In this document: positions 22,896 to 30,964 of the stretch, piece by piece | Layout: every line of letters starts with the position of its first letter | Position numbering within the stretch: position 1 is the first letter of the stretch | Assembly: GCA_937124585.1 (NCBI GenBank) | Contig: CAKZKT010000042.1 | Span: forward strand, 1-33,667 | Origin: an uncultured Anaerolineae bacterium | GTDB lineage: Bacteria; Chloroflexota; Anaerolineae; CG2-30-64-16 | Direction: 5' to 3' | Length of the DNA stretch: 33,667 bases | Translations under genes and position numbers: made by a program | The notes under the pieces: model-generated | Told to the model about the DNA's origin: nothing | The model's database searches: none | The model's input: only the letters and a program-made list of their open reading frames with translations

Positions 22896-24125
22896 TTATG
22901 CCTCGCGCACTGCTGAGAACATGGCGACGATGTTCTCCGGCGGGACATCGGCCATGATGTTGTGCACTTGCTGGAAGACGAAGCCGCCGCCCGGGCTGAG
23001 GATGCGAATCTGCTCCCGCACGTGTGCCTTCACCTCGGCCGGAGTGCCGCGCGGCAGGATGGTGCGCGTGTCGCAGCCGCCGCCCCACAGGGTGATCCGG
23101 TCGCCGAAATCGCGTTTGAGGCCGTCTGCCTCCATGCCGCGACAGGTGATCTGCACCGGGTTGGTGGCGTCCAGTCCGGCGTCAATCAGGTCGGGCAGCA
23201 GCTCGCGCAGGCCGCCACACGAGTGCAGCATCACTTTGACGTTTGCCAGCTCCTTCGCCCGCCGCCACATGCGGGCGTGTCGGGGCTTGAAGAGCTGCCG
23301 ATACATGCGCGGAGAGATCTGCGGCCCGGTCTGCATCCCCAGGTCGTCGCCGAACAGGATAACATCAATGTACGGTCCGACCAGGCCCAGGAACTTCTCC
23401 AGCTTGCGGAGGTGATACTCGGTTAATTTGTCCAGGAACTCGGCCGCGCGCTCCGGTTCGCTCGCCAGCAGGATGAAGAAGCGGTCGTTGCGGAAGAGAA
23501 ACTGGCCGATCTCCAGCAGGTTGCCGCCGAACAGGCCGATGATCGCGCGCTCGGTGCTGGCCCGCAGCCGTCGCGCCCCCTCGACCAGGATCCGGTCGCC
23601 GTCAGGCCCGGCCACGATGGGCCCTGGTGGGCTGGCCACCTGCGTCCACATGCTCTCTGCGAATGCCGTGTCCAGGTCGTCGAAATCGGCCGGCTGATCG
23701 AGCCAGGGCCAGTAGCACTGCTCGAAATAAAGCGCGCCGTCGGGCATCTGGGCAATGATGCGGCCGCTGGGCGAGCGCAACACCCAACGGCCCGGCTGGC
23801 GTTCCGGCAGCGCCCAGACCGGCATCTGACAGGGAATGCCGCCCGGCAGCTCCCAGTCGGCCCACCATTTGTCCTCGAGCGCGAAGCCGCGGCCCAGCTC
23901 GATGGTGTCCACGCCGAACAAATCCAGGACGTCGTTATCCACGATGGCGAGCTGTTGCACCGGATCATACACGCGGACCGGCCGTTTGGGCAAACCGAGA
24001 TACTCTCGCAGCCGGGCATAGGCAATGGCCGCAATGCCCGACGAGCGATGGCCGGAGAAGCAGATAGGAACCCGATCCGGCTCCTGATGATTGAGCGCTG
24101 CCAGCACCCGTTCACGAGAATTCAT
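22896..24125 (-). CDS. URO-D-fold protein with HxC...C zinc motif (candidate corrinoid methyltransferase)
   Basis: A 409-residue uroporphyrinogen-decarboxylase-superfamily protein. The N-terminus MNSRERVLAALNHQEPDRVP is typical. LFGDDLGMQTGPQISPRMYR is a family block. His301, Cys303 (LHSCGG) and Cys351 (WGGGCDT) form the H-x-C-xn-C zinc motif of MtaA/MtbA/CmuA-type methyltransferases that activate a thiol or methyl carrier. It is therefore the best candidate in the island for a methyl-transfer enzyme, possibly acting with the corrinoid genes 10 kb away. True haem synthesis (HemE) is unlikely on context. GGGAGG precedes ATG 24125. Substrate unknown. Confidence 0.87.
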   Translation of the reverse strand: MNSRERVLAALNHQEPDRVPICFSGHRSSGIAAIAYARLREYLGLPKRPVRVYDPVQQLAIVDNDVLDLFGVDTIELGRGFALEDKWWADWELPGGIPCQMPVWALPERQPGRWVLRSPSGRIIAQMPDGALYFEQCYWPWLDQPADFDDLDTAFAESMWTQVASPPGPIVAGPDGDRILVEGARRLRASTERAIIGLFGGNLLEIGQFLFRNDRFFILLASEPERAAEFLDKLTEYHLRKLEKFLGLVGPYIDVILFGDDLGMQTGPQISPRMYRQLFKPRHARMWRRAKELANVKVMLHSCGGLRELLPDLIDAGLDATNPVQITCRGMEADGLKRDFGDRITLWGGGCDTRTILPRGTPAEVKAHVREQIRILSPGGGFVFQQVHNIMADVPPENIVAMFSAVREA

Positions 24126-24152
24126 AGCCCCTCCCGATATGCATCAGTGCGA

Positions 24153-24180
24153 GTTTCAAGTTTTCATGCTTCACGTTCAG
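24153..24180. repeat. Degenerate heptad array over the dehydrogenase stop codon
   Basis: Units GTTTCAA, GTTTTCA, TGCTTCA and CGTTCAG are consecutive. The stop codon of the 2-hydroxyacid dehydrogenase (complement of 24177-24179) lies in the last unit. Confidence 0.5.
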
Positions 24181-25193
24181 GCCATGATCGCCGCGCGCTC
24201 CTTCGTCACGGCCCAGCGCAACGGCTGCCCGGCCAGATATCGCTCCAATTCCTCGATCATATAGCGGCCCTGACGGCGGCACTCATCGCCCAGCGAGCCC
24301 GCGATGTGCGGCGTGAGGAGGACGTTGGGCAGGGTGTAGAGCGGCGAATCGGGCGCCGGCGGCTCCGGATAGGTCACGTCGAGCACGGCCCACAGGTCGG
24401 GGCGCCGGCTCAGCACGGCGATCAGCTCGTCCTCGCGGATCACCGCACCGCGCGCGGTGTTGATGAACGTGCTGTAGGGCTTCATGGTGGCGATGTGGTT
24501 GCCGGTGATCAGCCCGACCGTCTCCGGCAGCCATGGGGTATGGATCGAGACGACGTCGGCCCGGTGGAAAACTTCGCCCAGGCTGACCATCTCGACGCCC
24601 AGGCCGGCGCCTTCTTCGGCCGAGACATAAGGGTCGTAGGCGATCACGTGCACGTCGAAGGTGCGCAGCCGGGCCGCAACCAGCCGGCCGATCATCCCCA
24701 ACGAGACCAACCCGACAGTCGAGCCGTAGGCGCCGGCCACGGGTAACCGGCGAAAGGTGCGTTCCCGGCGCACCAGCGCAGCATGTTGCCAGACCGACTT
24801 CAGCCCGAAGAGGATGGCCGCCAACGTGTATTCCGAGACCGGCACCGCGTTCGCGCCCCATGCGCTGCAAATGGTGATGCCGCGCGCCCAGAACTCCTCG
24901 GTGGTGAAGGCGCGGATGCTTCCGGCACCGTAGAAGATGATCTTCAGGTTCGGGGCCGCGTCGAGCAATTCTTTGTCGAGCTGCGGACACCCCCAGCCGG
25001 AGAAGATCATGTCGGCGTCGTGGAGCAACGCCAGGTTCTGACGGATCGTCTCGGCGGTTTGGGGCGGCTCGATGATGTCCACCAGCTCGGCGATGCGCTG
25101 CCGTTCCGGCGCGGCGTAGATCGTCTGATAGGATTGGCTGCTGAGCAGGTAGAGGCCTTTGGGCCGGTTACCGATGATCGGTATGTTTGACAT
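24177..25193 (-). CDS. D-isomer-specific 2-hydroxyacid dehydrogenase
   Basis: A 338-residue NAD-dependent dehydrogenase interconverting a 2-keto acid and a D-2-hydroxy acid. The nucleotide-binding loop is GLVSLGMIGRLVAARL, followed by the acidic YDPYVS. Catalytic residues are the arginine in INTARGAVIRED, the acid in DVTYPEPP and the histidine in LTPHIAGS. Start ATG 25193 has only a weak GAG upstream. It may process a keto-acid derived from the uronate in the island. The exact substrate (glycerate, phosphonate, keto-gluconate) is not readable. Confidence 0.9.
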   Translation of the reverse strand: MSNIPIIGNRPKGLYLLSSQSYQTIYAAPERQRIAELVDIIEPPQTAETIRQNLALLHDADMIFSGWGCPQLDKELLDAAPNLKIIFYGAGSIRAFTTEEFWARGITICSAWGANAVPVSEYTLAAILFGLKSVWQHAALVRRERTFRRLPVAGAYGSTVGLVSLGMIGRLVAARLRTFDVHVIAYDPYVSAEEGAGLGVEMVSLGEVFHRADVVSIHTPWLPETVGLITGNHIATMKPYSTFINTARGAVIREDELIAVLSRRPDLWAVLDVTYPEPPAPDSPLYTLPNVLLTPHIAGSLGDECRRQGRYMIEELERYLAGQPLRWAVTKERAAIMA

Positions 25194-25239
25194 GGTTATT
25201 TCTCGAATAGCTGTTCATGCGCCGGTCGGGCGGCTGCCT

Positions 25240-26310
25240 TCAGATGAGCGGCCGTGAGCGGGCGCGGACGAAAGCGATGATATCTTCCGCATCGGCCCGA
25301 TCGCGACATGTCACATCCAGAAAGACGTTGCGCGACGTGAGTTCGCCGATGTGCGCTCGCACCTGGTCGCTCGTGCCGTAGAGCATCAAGTTTGCCGCGC
25401 CGGTCGCGGCGAGGACCCGTGGCAGGTCCTCGATCGCAGGCGGCGTCTTCGGGTCGTTGGTCACTTCCAGCAATTTCAGATTGGGCAATTGTGCCACGCG
25501 CGGCGCGAAGTGCAGCTTTTGATTGTGCACATGATAGAGCACGGCCGCATAGCATTGGGTGATCCGACGCTCGTAGGGAAAGCCGAACGTGTCGTAGATC
25601 TTCGGGCTGCAAAGCATGGCCGCGTCGTTGCTCATGTGGCCGATAGTGCGGGGCCCCATCCAGCTGCTATGGTACATGAAGATGCGGCCCGCTGCCACAT
25701 CGTCGGCCCACTCCAGGATCTGGTCATAGTACCAGCATATGGCCGCGACGAGAAACCCCATCAGCCGGTGGGCGAAGGCCGGATCGGTCAGAAAGTCGCT
25801 GAAGAGCGCGTCGCCTCGCAGCGCATTGGCGATGTCCATCGGCGTCATGGTGCCGCGCACCGAGATGAAGAACGAGCCGTCGGCGCGGCTGTGCAGGTAC
25901 GCATAGCTATCGCGCATGATGCGATACCAGCGCGTCTCGACGTTCAGCGTCAGGCGGTCGAGATCGGCCGGCGTCGCAAGCATGGGAACTGGCAGGCAGG
26001 TTGTTTCCTGCAGATGCACTTCGCTCCCCAGCCAGGCGCTGTGCTCGGCGATGCCGAAGCGCGGGCAGATGGAGGGCAGCGTATCGTCGTCCAGTCCTGC
26101 CTTTGCCGCCCAGACCGGCCTGACCGCAGCCAGGTTGTGATCCAGCCACTCGGTCAGTTGGTGATCCAGATCGAATGCGTTCAGCGGCGGGATGGCCGGC
26201 GTCTCGACCGGGAAGTGCACGTTGATCAGGAAATGCCCCGGCGTACGCGCAGCATAGAAAGCGCGGCAGCGCGCAGCGACTCGACCGGCGCGCTCTAACA
26301 GTGACATCAT
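25240..26310 (-). CDS. Divergent URO-D-fold protein
   Basis: A 356-residue protein that I place in the URO-D superfamily from overall layout: an aromatic N-terminal part (HFLINVHFPVETPAIPPL), FFISVRGTMTPMDIANALRG, an active-site-like region MYHSSWMGPRTIGHMSNDAAMLCSP, and the C-terminal barrel strands (LKLLEVTNDPKTP, ANLMLYGT, VFLDVTCRD). It has HVHNQKLHF where relatives carry HxCG, so zinc binding is uncertain. Start ATG 26310 follows a GAAGGGA box; ATG 26334 or the opening at 26382 are alternatives. It is the third, most divergent URO-D paralogue of the island. Confidence 0.7.
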   Translation of the reverse strand: MMSLLERAGRVAARCRAFYAARTPGHFLINVHFPVETPAIPPLNAFDLDHQLTEWLDHNLAAVRPVWAAKAGLDDDTLPSICPRFGIAEHSAWLGSEVHLQETTCLPVPMLATPADLDRLTLNVETRWYRIMRDSYAYLHSRADGSFFISVRGTMTPMDIANALRGDALFSDFLTDPAFAHRLMGFLVAAICWYYDQILEWADDVAAGRIFMYHSSWMGPRTIGHMSNDAAMLCSPKIYDTFGFPYERRITQCYAAVLYHVHNQKLHFAPRVAQLPNLKLLEVTNDPKTPPAIEDLPRVLAATGAANLMLYGTSDQVRAHIGELTSRNVFLDVTCRDRADAEDIIAFVRARSRPLI

Positions 26311-26357
26311 TGGCCATCCCTTCGGCGAATCCATGTGGCCCGGCGCCCGGGCCGTGC

Positions 26358-27434
26358 CTATGCGCCGGCTGCGGGCCGCCACCCGCGGTATTTCGGATGA
26401 TCGGTCCCGATCGGCAGCGTCACCGGCTGGCTGGTCTGCGCCGAATGATATAGCGCCGTGATCAGTTCGATGGAGGCGCGCGCGTCGGCCAGGGTCACCG
26501 CCGGCTCCTGCACCGCGCCGGTCAGCACGTTGTAGTAGCCCAGGAACTGGCCGACGAAGCGGCCGGGCTGCGGCGTGAAGCCCGCCAGCGCCTCCGCGAT
26601 CTGCCGGTCAATCTCCGGCGAATCGCCCGTGAAGGTCCACGGATCGGCCGTCTGGTGGTATGGCTCCGTGTTGCTCTCCGCGGTGAGGTTGCTGAAACAG
26701 AAACGCAGCCGGCTGATCTGCCGGGCTGAACCGGTCGTGACCGAGGAGGTCACCAGCGCGCCGGACGCCATTTCGAGCACGATCGCCGCGCAATCCTCGG
26801 TCTCGATCGGATTGACGCGCGTCGCCATGGCCGCGTAGACGCGACGCGCCGGCCCCAGCACCGAATAGAGCACATCGTGCGCGTGCACGGCCAGGGTGAC
26901 GATCGGGCCACCCAGTTCGCGCTCCCAGCGGCCATGCCAGGCGGCGTAATAGGCATCCTTGCGCCGCCAGTGCGTTTCGCTCGTGGCGACGTAGGGCGTG
27001 CCGGCGATGCCCTGCTGCACCAGGAAACGCAGCTTTTGCAGGCCCGCGCCGAAACGATACTGAAAGATCGGCAGCACCCGGCGGCCGAAGCGCGCCTCGG
27101 CTGCGATCAATTCATCCACCTCATGCAGCGATCCGGCGACCGGCTTTTCCAGGATCACATGCTTGCCGGCAGCCAGCACTTCCAGCGTCTGGCTGAAATG
27201 GAGAAAGGAGGGCGTGCAGATATCCACCACGTCCAGATCGGGGAGGGTGCACAGCTCGGCCAGATCGCGACAGATGCGCGGCACGCCGAACGTAGCCGCC
27301 ACCGTGGCGGCTTTGGCCGCGTCCACATCGCAGACCGCGACCAGCTCGAATTTGTCGGCCAGGGTGCGATAGGCCTCCGCATGGCCGCGGCCGACGCCCA
27401 GGCCGATGATGCCGACTTTCACGCGTTGGTTCAT
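26358..27434 (-). CDS. Gfo/Idh/MocA family oxidoreductase
   Basis: A 358-residue NAD(P)-dependent sugar oxidoreductase with canonical motifs: VGIIGLGVGRGHAEAY (nucleotide loop), VCDVDAAKA (acidic residue after strand 2), DICTPSFLHF, and VILEKPVAGSLHE with the EKP lysine. The C-terminal domain has GGPIVTLAVHAHDVLYSVLG, holding the DxxxH-equivalent histidines. It lies directly after the LacI-family regulator and is the first enzyme gene of the operon, so it may catalyse the first oxidation of the inducing sugar (inference). Confidence 0.92.
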   Translation of the reverse strand: MNQRVKVGIIGLGVGRGHAEAYRTLADKFELVAVCDVDAAKAATVAATFGVPRICRDLAELCTLPDLDVVDICTPSFLHFSQTLEVLAAGKHVILEKPVAGSLHEVDELIAAEARFGRRVLPIFQYRFGAGLQKLRFLVQQGIAGTPYVATSETHWRRKDAYYAAWHGRWERELGGPIVTLAVHAHDVLYSVLGPARRVYAAMATRVNPIETEDCAAIVLEMASGALVTSSVTTGSARQISRLRFCFSNLTAESNTEPYHQTADPWTFTGDSPEIDRQIAEALAGFTPQPGRFVGQFLGYYNVLTGAVQEPAVTLADARASIELITALYHSAQTSQPVTLPIGTDHPKYRGWRPAAGA

Positions 27435-27463
27435 GGGCTTCGATCCGTCAATGCGTCCAGGAA

Positions 27464-28564
27464 TCAGACAAGTGCCGCGCGCTCGTCGCGCGCGGGCGCG
27501 GGTGCGCTTTCGCGCACGATCAATTCATGCTGGAAAACCAGCTCGTTCTCGGCCGGCCGGCCGTTGATGCGCTCGATGAGCAGCCGGGCGGCGGCGACGC
27601 CCATCTGGTAGCGCGGGATGCGCTGCGTGGTCAGCCGGGGGGTCACCTGGCTGGCGACCGGCAGGTCGTTGCAGCCGGTGACGGCCACATCGTCGGGCAC
27701 ACGACGTCCCAGTTCGGCGCAGGCCTGCAACGCGCCGATCGCTATCAGGTCGTCGTAGCAGATGAGACCGTCTACCTCCGGATGCTCACACAGCAGGCGC
27801 AGGGCGCCGCGGCGGCCGAGCGTGGCGCGTTCCTCGTGCCATGCGGCCGTGCCGACCTCGCCCGCGTCGAGCCAATCGCGCAGGGTGCGCGGCGGGCCGG
27901 CGAAATTGGCCGCGAACGGCACGATCAGGGCCGGATCGAGTCGCAAGCCGGCTGCCGTCATTGCCTGCTCGAAACCGTGCAGGCGCTCGCGCGCGGCGTA
28001 CACGCGCTCCGGTCCGGCGAGGTGCGCGATGGTGCGCCGGCCGCATTGGCGCAGATGCTCCACGGCCAGGGCGATGCCGCGCACGTGATCTGAGCGGACA
28101 CTGCCGCCCAGCTCTGACGGCACCGGATGATTGATCGAGACGAAGTGGCGATGCCCGGCCAGCGCGGCCAACAGCTCATCGTCGGGCAGGCGCGCGCCGG
28201 CCATGATGATGCCGTCAACGCGGGCCTCGCGCAGGAAGGCGATCACCTGCCGCTCCTGGTCGTCGTCTTCTGCAGTGTTGCAGAGGATCAGATTGTAGCC
28301 TGCTTGTCGCGCTGCGGTTTCCGCGCCCAAGACCATTTCCGGGAAGAAGGAGTAGGAGATGTCCGGCACCACCATGCCGAGAGACATCGTGCGGCCGGTG
28401 ACCATACTGCTGGCCACGCGATTGGGCGTGTAGCCCAGGCGACGCACCGCTTCGGTCACGCGCAGGCGAGTCGCCGGCGCCACATATCCTTTGCCGCTGA
28501 TCACGCGAGACACGGTCTGCGGCGAAACGCCTGCCCCCTGAGCGACCTCTTTGATCGTGACCAT
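27464..28564 (-). CDS. LacI-family transcriptional regulator
   Basis: A 366-residue repressor. Residues 2-25 are the LacI helix-turn-helix (VTIKEVAQGAGVSPQTVSRV), followed by the hinge helix (RVTEAVRRLGYTPNRVASSM). A periplasmic-binding-protein-like sensor domain covers the rest (MSLGMVVPDISYSFFPEMV, GIIMAGARL, GLICYDDLIAIGALQACAELG, VTGCNDLP, LTTQRIPRYQMGVAAARLL). The ligand is probably a sugar or sugar acid produced from the glycan. It heads the minus-strand island and has two operator-like palindromes and a strong promoter in front, so it most likely represses itself and the downstream operon. Confidence 0.95.
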   Translation of the reverse strand: MVTIKEVAQGAGVSPQTVSRVISGKGYVAPATRLRVTEAVRRLGYTPNRVASSMVTGRTMSLGMVVPDISYSFFPEMVLGAETAARQAGYNLILCNTAEDDDQERQVIAFLREARVDGIIMAGARLPDDELLAALAGHRHFVSINHPVPSELGGSVRSDHVRGIALAVEHLRQCGRRTIAHLAGPERVYAARERLHGFEQAMTAAGLRLDPALIVPFAANFAGPPRTLRDWLDAGEVGTAAWHEERATLGRRGALRLLCEHPEVDGLICYDDLIAIGALQACAELGRRVPDDVAVTGCNDLPVASQVTPRLTTQRIPRYQMGVAAARLLIERINGRPAENELVFQHELIVRESAPAPARDERAALV

Positions 28565-28584
28565 CGCTGCTTGCCTGCCATCGA

Positions 28585-28619
28585 GAAACGTTTCGGCGCC
28601 CGGGCATGTGAGAACGTTG
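28585..28619. promoter_or_regulatory. Paired LacI-type operator candidates
   Basis: A perfect palindrome GAAACGTTTC (28585-28594) and a partial one centred on AACGTT (28613-28618) have their CG centres 26 bases apart. The CG-centred GAAACGTTTC shape is the classic LacI/GalR-family operator. The second lies at the predicted transcription start and the first about 26 bases downstream, between promoter and lacI start. Confidence 0.65.
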
Positions 28620-28621
28620 CC

Positions 28622-28650
28622 ATATTAGCATGATCGTGTTGGCTTGTCAA
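28622..28650 (-). promoter_or_regulatory. Promoter of the LacI-headed catabolic operon
   Basis: On the minus strand a perfect TTGACA (complement of 28645-28650) is followed 17 bases later by TAATAT (complement of 28622-28627). Predicted start is near 28615, right at the second operator candidate. Confidence 0.85.
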
Positions 28651-28726
28651 AATGAGGCAGTCGGCGGGTGTGGTTTTCTCAGCGCTCACACAGCTTTGAC
28701 TCAGTGGGATTTCAGGATGGTTAATG

Positions 28727-28732
28727 TATAAT
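28727..28732 (+). promoter_or_regulatory. -10 box of the two-component genes
   Basis: A perfect TATAAT 35 bases before the response-regulator ATG. A TTGACT at 28696-28701 is too far away (25 bases) to be a standard -35, so an activator may be needed. Short inverted GACTC/GAGTC copies (28698-28702, 28741-28745) flank the -10 box. Confidence 0.5.
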
Positions 28733-28766
28733 CGGCAAAAGAGTCATAATAAGCCGAGGGTGGACG

Positions 28767-29444
28767 ATGGCAAGTGTTTTGATCGTGGACGATGATGCGA
28801 AGCTGCTGAAGATGTTGCAGCGGACGCTGATGTATGAAGGATTTCGCGTCTTCACGGCTGCCAATGGGAACGAGGCGCTGCGCGAGGTCCAGGCGCATCG
28901 GCCGGATGTCATTGTGCTCGACTGGATGATGCCCGGCATGGACGGTCTGAGCGTCGTCGAACACCTGCGTGCGGTGGGCGATCGCACCCTTGTGCTCATG
29001 TTGACCGCGCGCGATGCGGTCGAGAACCGGGTGGCGGGGCTGGAGGGTGGCGCCGACGACTATCTGGTGAAGCCGTTCGCGCCGGCCGAGCTGTTGGCGC
29101 GCATCCACGCGTTGCTGCGCCGGCCGGGCGTGTCTCGCGGCGAGCCGCTCGCCTATGCCGACCTCACGCTCGACCCGACCACGCGCGAGACGCGCCGCGG
29201 CGCGCGCGCCTTCGATCTGACCTCCAAAGAATACGATTTGTTGTATTACCTGATGCGCCATCCTCGCCAGGTGTTGACCCGAGACCAGATCCTGCAGGAG
29301 GTATGGGGCTACGATTTCGGCGGGGACGACAACGTGCTTGAGGTGTACATCGGCTACCTGCGCAAGAAAACCGAGGCGGGCGGCGAGCCACGCCTGATCC
29401 AGACCGTGCGCGGGGTAGGCTACGTGTTGCGCGAGGATGCATGA
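28767..29444 (+). CDS. OmpR/PhoB-family response regulator
   Basis: A 225-residue DNA-binding response regulator. The receiver domain has the acidic pair Asp8-Asp9-Asp10 (LIVDDDA), phospho-acceptor Asp52 (VLDWMMPGMDG), the LTARD threonine and the VKPF lysine. A winged-helix domain follows (FDLTSKEYDLLYYLMRHP, QVLTRDQILQEVWGYDF, NVLEVYIGYLRKK, IQTVRGVGYVLRE). A GAGGG box lies upstream of ATG 28767. The stop overlaps the kinase start as ATGA, so the pair is translationally coupled. Targets and signal are unknown. Confidence 0.96.
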   Translation: MASVLIVDDDAKLLKMLQRTLMYEGFRVFTAANGNEALREVQAHRPDVIVLDWMMPGMDGLSVVEHLRAVGDRTLVLMLTARDAVENRVAGLEGGADDYLVKPFAPAELLARIHALLRRPGVSRGEPLAYADLTLDPTTRETRRGARAFDLTSKEYDLLYYLMRHPRQVLTRDQILQEVWGYDFGGDDNVLEVYIGYLRKKTEAGGEPRLIQTVRGVGYVLREDA

Positions 29445-30868
29445 AGCGCGGCCTCTCGATCCGATTTCGGCTGACGTTGCTTTATACCGCGATTCTGGCG
29501 CTGACGGTGATCGCCTTCAGCACGATCCTCTTCATCACGCAGACGCGCGCCACATACGACAGCATCAAGGAGGATCTGGTGCGTCAGGCCAGCTTCCCGT
29601 TTCGGCCGCCCAGGCCAGTTGAGCCGGCCCCCCTCGAAGCGGGCGCAACGACCGAGCGCGCGCCGGCCGCGAGCAGCTCGAATATCGTGTTGCCCGGCCG
29701 CTGGACGCAGACGCGCAGCCTGACCGGCGAGGTGACCGGCCGCACGCCCGATTTGGGCGACACCGCTTTGCCGCTCAGCGCGTCCGGGCTGGCGGCCGTG
29801 CAGTCGGGCGGCCAGTGGTTCGAGATGGCCCAGGTCGAAGATCAGCCGCTGCTCATTTACAGCAAGCCCATCGTTTCCTGGACGGGCGCTCGTTATATCA
29901 TGCAAATGGCCTATCCGATCGCCCAGGCCCAGCAGGCGCTGAACTCGCTGCGCTGGATGCTCATAGCCGGCAGCGGACTGGCCGTGCTGATCGCGTTTAT
30001 CGCCGGCTGGGCGCTGGCCGGCGCGGCGCTGAGGCCGATCCAGGATATCATTCACACCGCGCGCACGATCGGCGCGCAGCATGATTTCGGCCGCCGCGTC
30101 CACCATAACGGGCCGCAGGATGAGATCGGCCAGCTGGCGACAACCTTCAACGGCATGTTGACGGAACTGGAATCGGCCTATCGCCAGCTCGAGCAGGCGC
30201 TCGAATCACAGCGTCGCTTCGTGGCCGATGCCTCGCACGAACTGCGCACGCCGCTGACCACCGTGCGCGGCAATGTCGAGCTGCTGCGCCGCGAGCCGCC
30301 CCTCGACCCGCAGGAGCGCGCCGAGATCCTGGCCGACACGACCGAGGAGGTGGATCGGCTGATCCGGTTGGTCACGCAGCTTCTGGTGCTGGCGCGCACG
30401 GATGCCGGCCAGTCGTTGCGCTGTGAGCCGCTTCAGCTTGAGCCGTTGCTCGAAGATGTCTATCGGCAGGCGAAGCTGCTGGCGCCGAATCGGAACATCA
30501 CGAGCCGCGCCGATCCTGCGCTCTCGGTGATGGCCAATCGCGACGCGCTCAAACAGGTCTTGTTGATTCTCCTCGACAACGCGCTCGTGCATACCCCGCC
30601 GGATGCCTGGGTAGAGGTGACCGCCAGCGTGACCGACGATCAGCAGGCGATCATCAGTGTGCGCGACACAGGACCGGGCATTGCCCCCGATATATTGCCG
30701 CACCTGTTCGAGCGTTTCTATCGGGGCGAGGCGTCGCGCAGCGGCCGTGGCGTGGGCCTGGGTCTGGCGATTGCCAAAGAGCTGGTGAAGGCCCAGGGCG
30801 GCGCCATCTACGTCGAAAGCGTGCCGGGCCAGGGCAGCGTGTTCACGGTGGTGTTGCCTTCGGCCTGA
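29441..30868 (+). CDS. Membrane sensor histidine kinase
   Basis: A 475-residue HAMP-type kinase. Transmembrane helix 1 covers about residues 12-33 and helix 2 about 172-194, enclosing a sensor region of roughly 135 residues rich in Pro/Ala and without recognised domain. HAMP follows (LRPIQDIIHTARTIGAQ to EIGQLATTFNGML). The H-box is VADASHELRTPLTTVRGN (His266), the N-box is LLILLDNALVHTPPD, then VRDTGPGIAPDILPHLFERF and GRGVGLGLAIAKEL. All catalytic parts are intact. It partners with the overlapping response regulator upstream. Confidence 0.96.
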   Translation: MKRGLSIRFRLTLLYTAILALTVIAFSTILFITQTRATYDSIKEDLVRQASFPFRPPRPVEPAPLEAGATTERAPAASSSNIVLPGRWTQTRSLTGEVTGRTPDLGDTALPLSASGLAAVQSGGQWFEMAQVEDQPLLIYSKPIVSWTGARYIMQMAYPIAQAQQALNSLRWMLIAGSGLAVLIAFIAGWALAGAALRPIQDIIHTARTIGAQHDFGRRVHHNGPQDEIGQLATTFNGMLTELESAYRQLEQALESQRRFVADASHELRTPLTTVRGNVELLRREPPLDPQERAEILADTTEEVDRLIRLVTQLLVLARTDAGQSLRCEPLQLEPLLEDVYRQAKLLAPNRNITSRADPALSVMANRDALKQVLLILLDNALVHTPPDAWVEVTASVTDDQQAIISVRDTGPGIAPDILPHLFERFYRGEASRSGRGVGLGLAIAKELVKAQGGAIYVESVPGQGSVFTVVLPSA

Positions 30869-30872
30869 TGGG

Positions 30873-30901
30873 TTGCAGATTTTTCGCATTCTGGCTATAA
30901 T
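30873..30901 (+). promoter_or_regulatory. Promoter of the STAND NTPase gene
   Basis: TTGCAG (30873-30878) and a perfect TATAAT (30896-30901) are 17 bases apart, in the gap after the kinase gene. Predicted start near 30908 gives a leader of about 57 bases. Confidence 0.75.
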
Positions 30902-30931
30902 CGTGGGCAGTTTCCCGTCATCGGTTGACCG

Positions 30932-30949
30932 GCATTGCCTGTGCAATGC
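30932..30949 (+). other. Small hairpin before the STAND ribosome binding site
   Basis: GCATTGC (30932-30938) pairs with GCAATGC (30943-30949) around a 4-base loop. The AAGGGAG ribosome binding site follows at once, and the ATG is at 30965. It could modulate translation of the NTPase. Confidence 0.5.
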
Positions 30950-30964
30950 GGAAGGGAGCCTGCC

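Noticed and set aside
28696-28732. TTGACT/TATAAT as a standard sigma-70 promoter for the response regulator
   Set aside because: The spacing is 25 bases, too long for normal recognition. Only the -10 box was kept.
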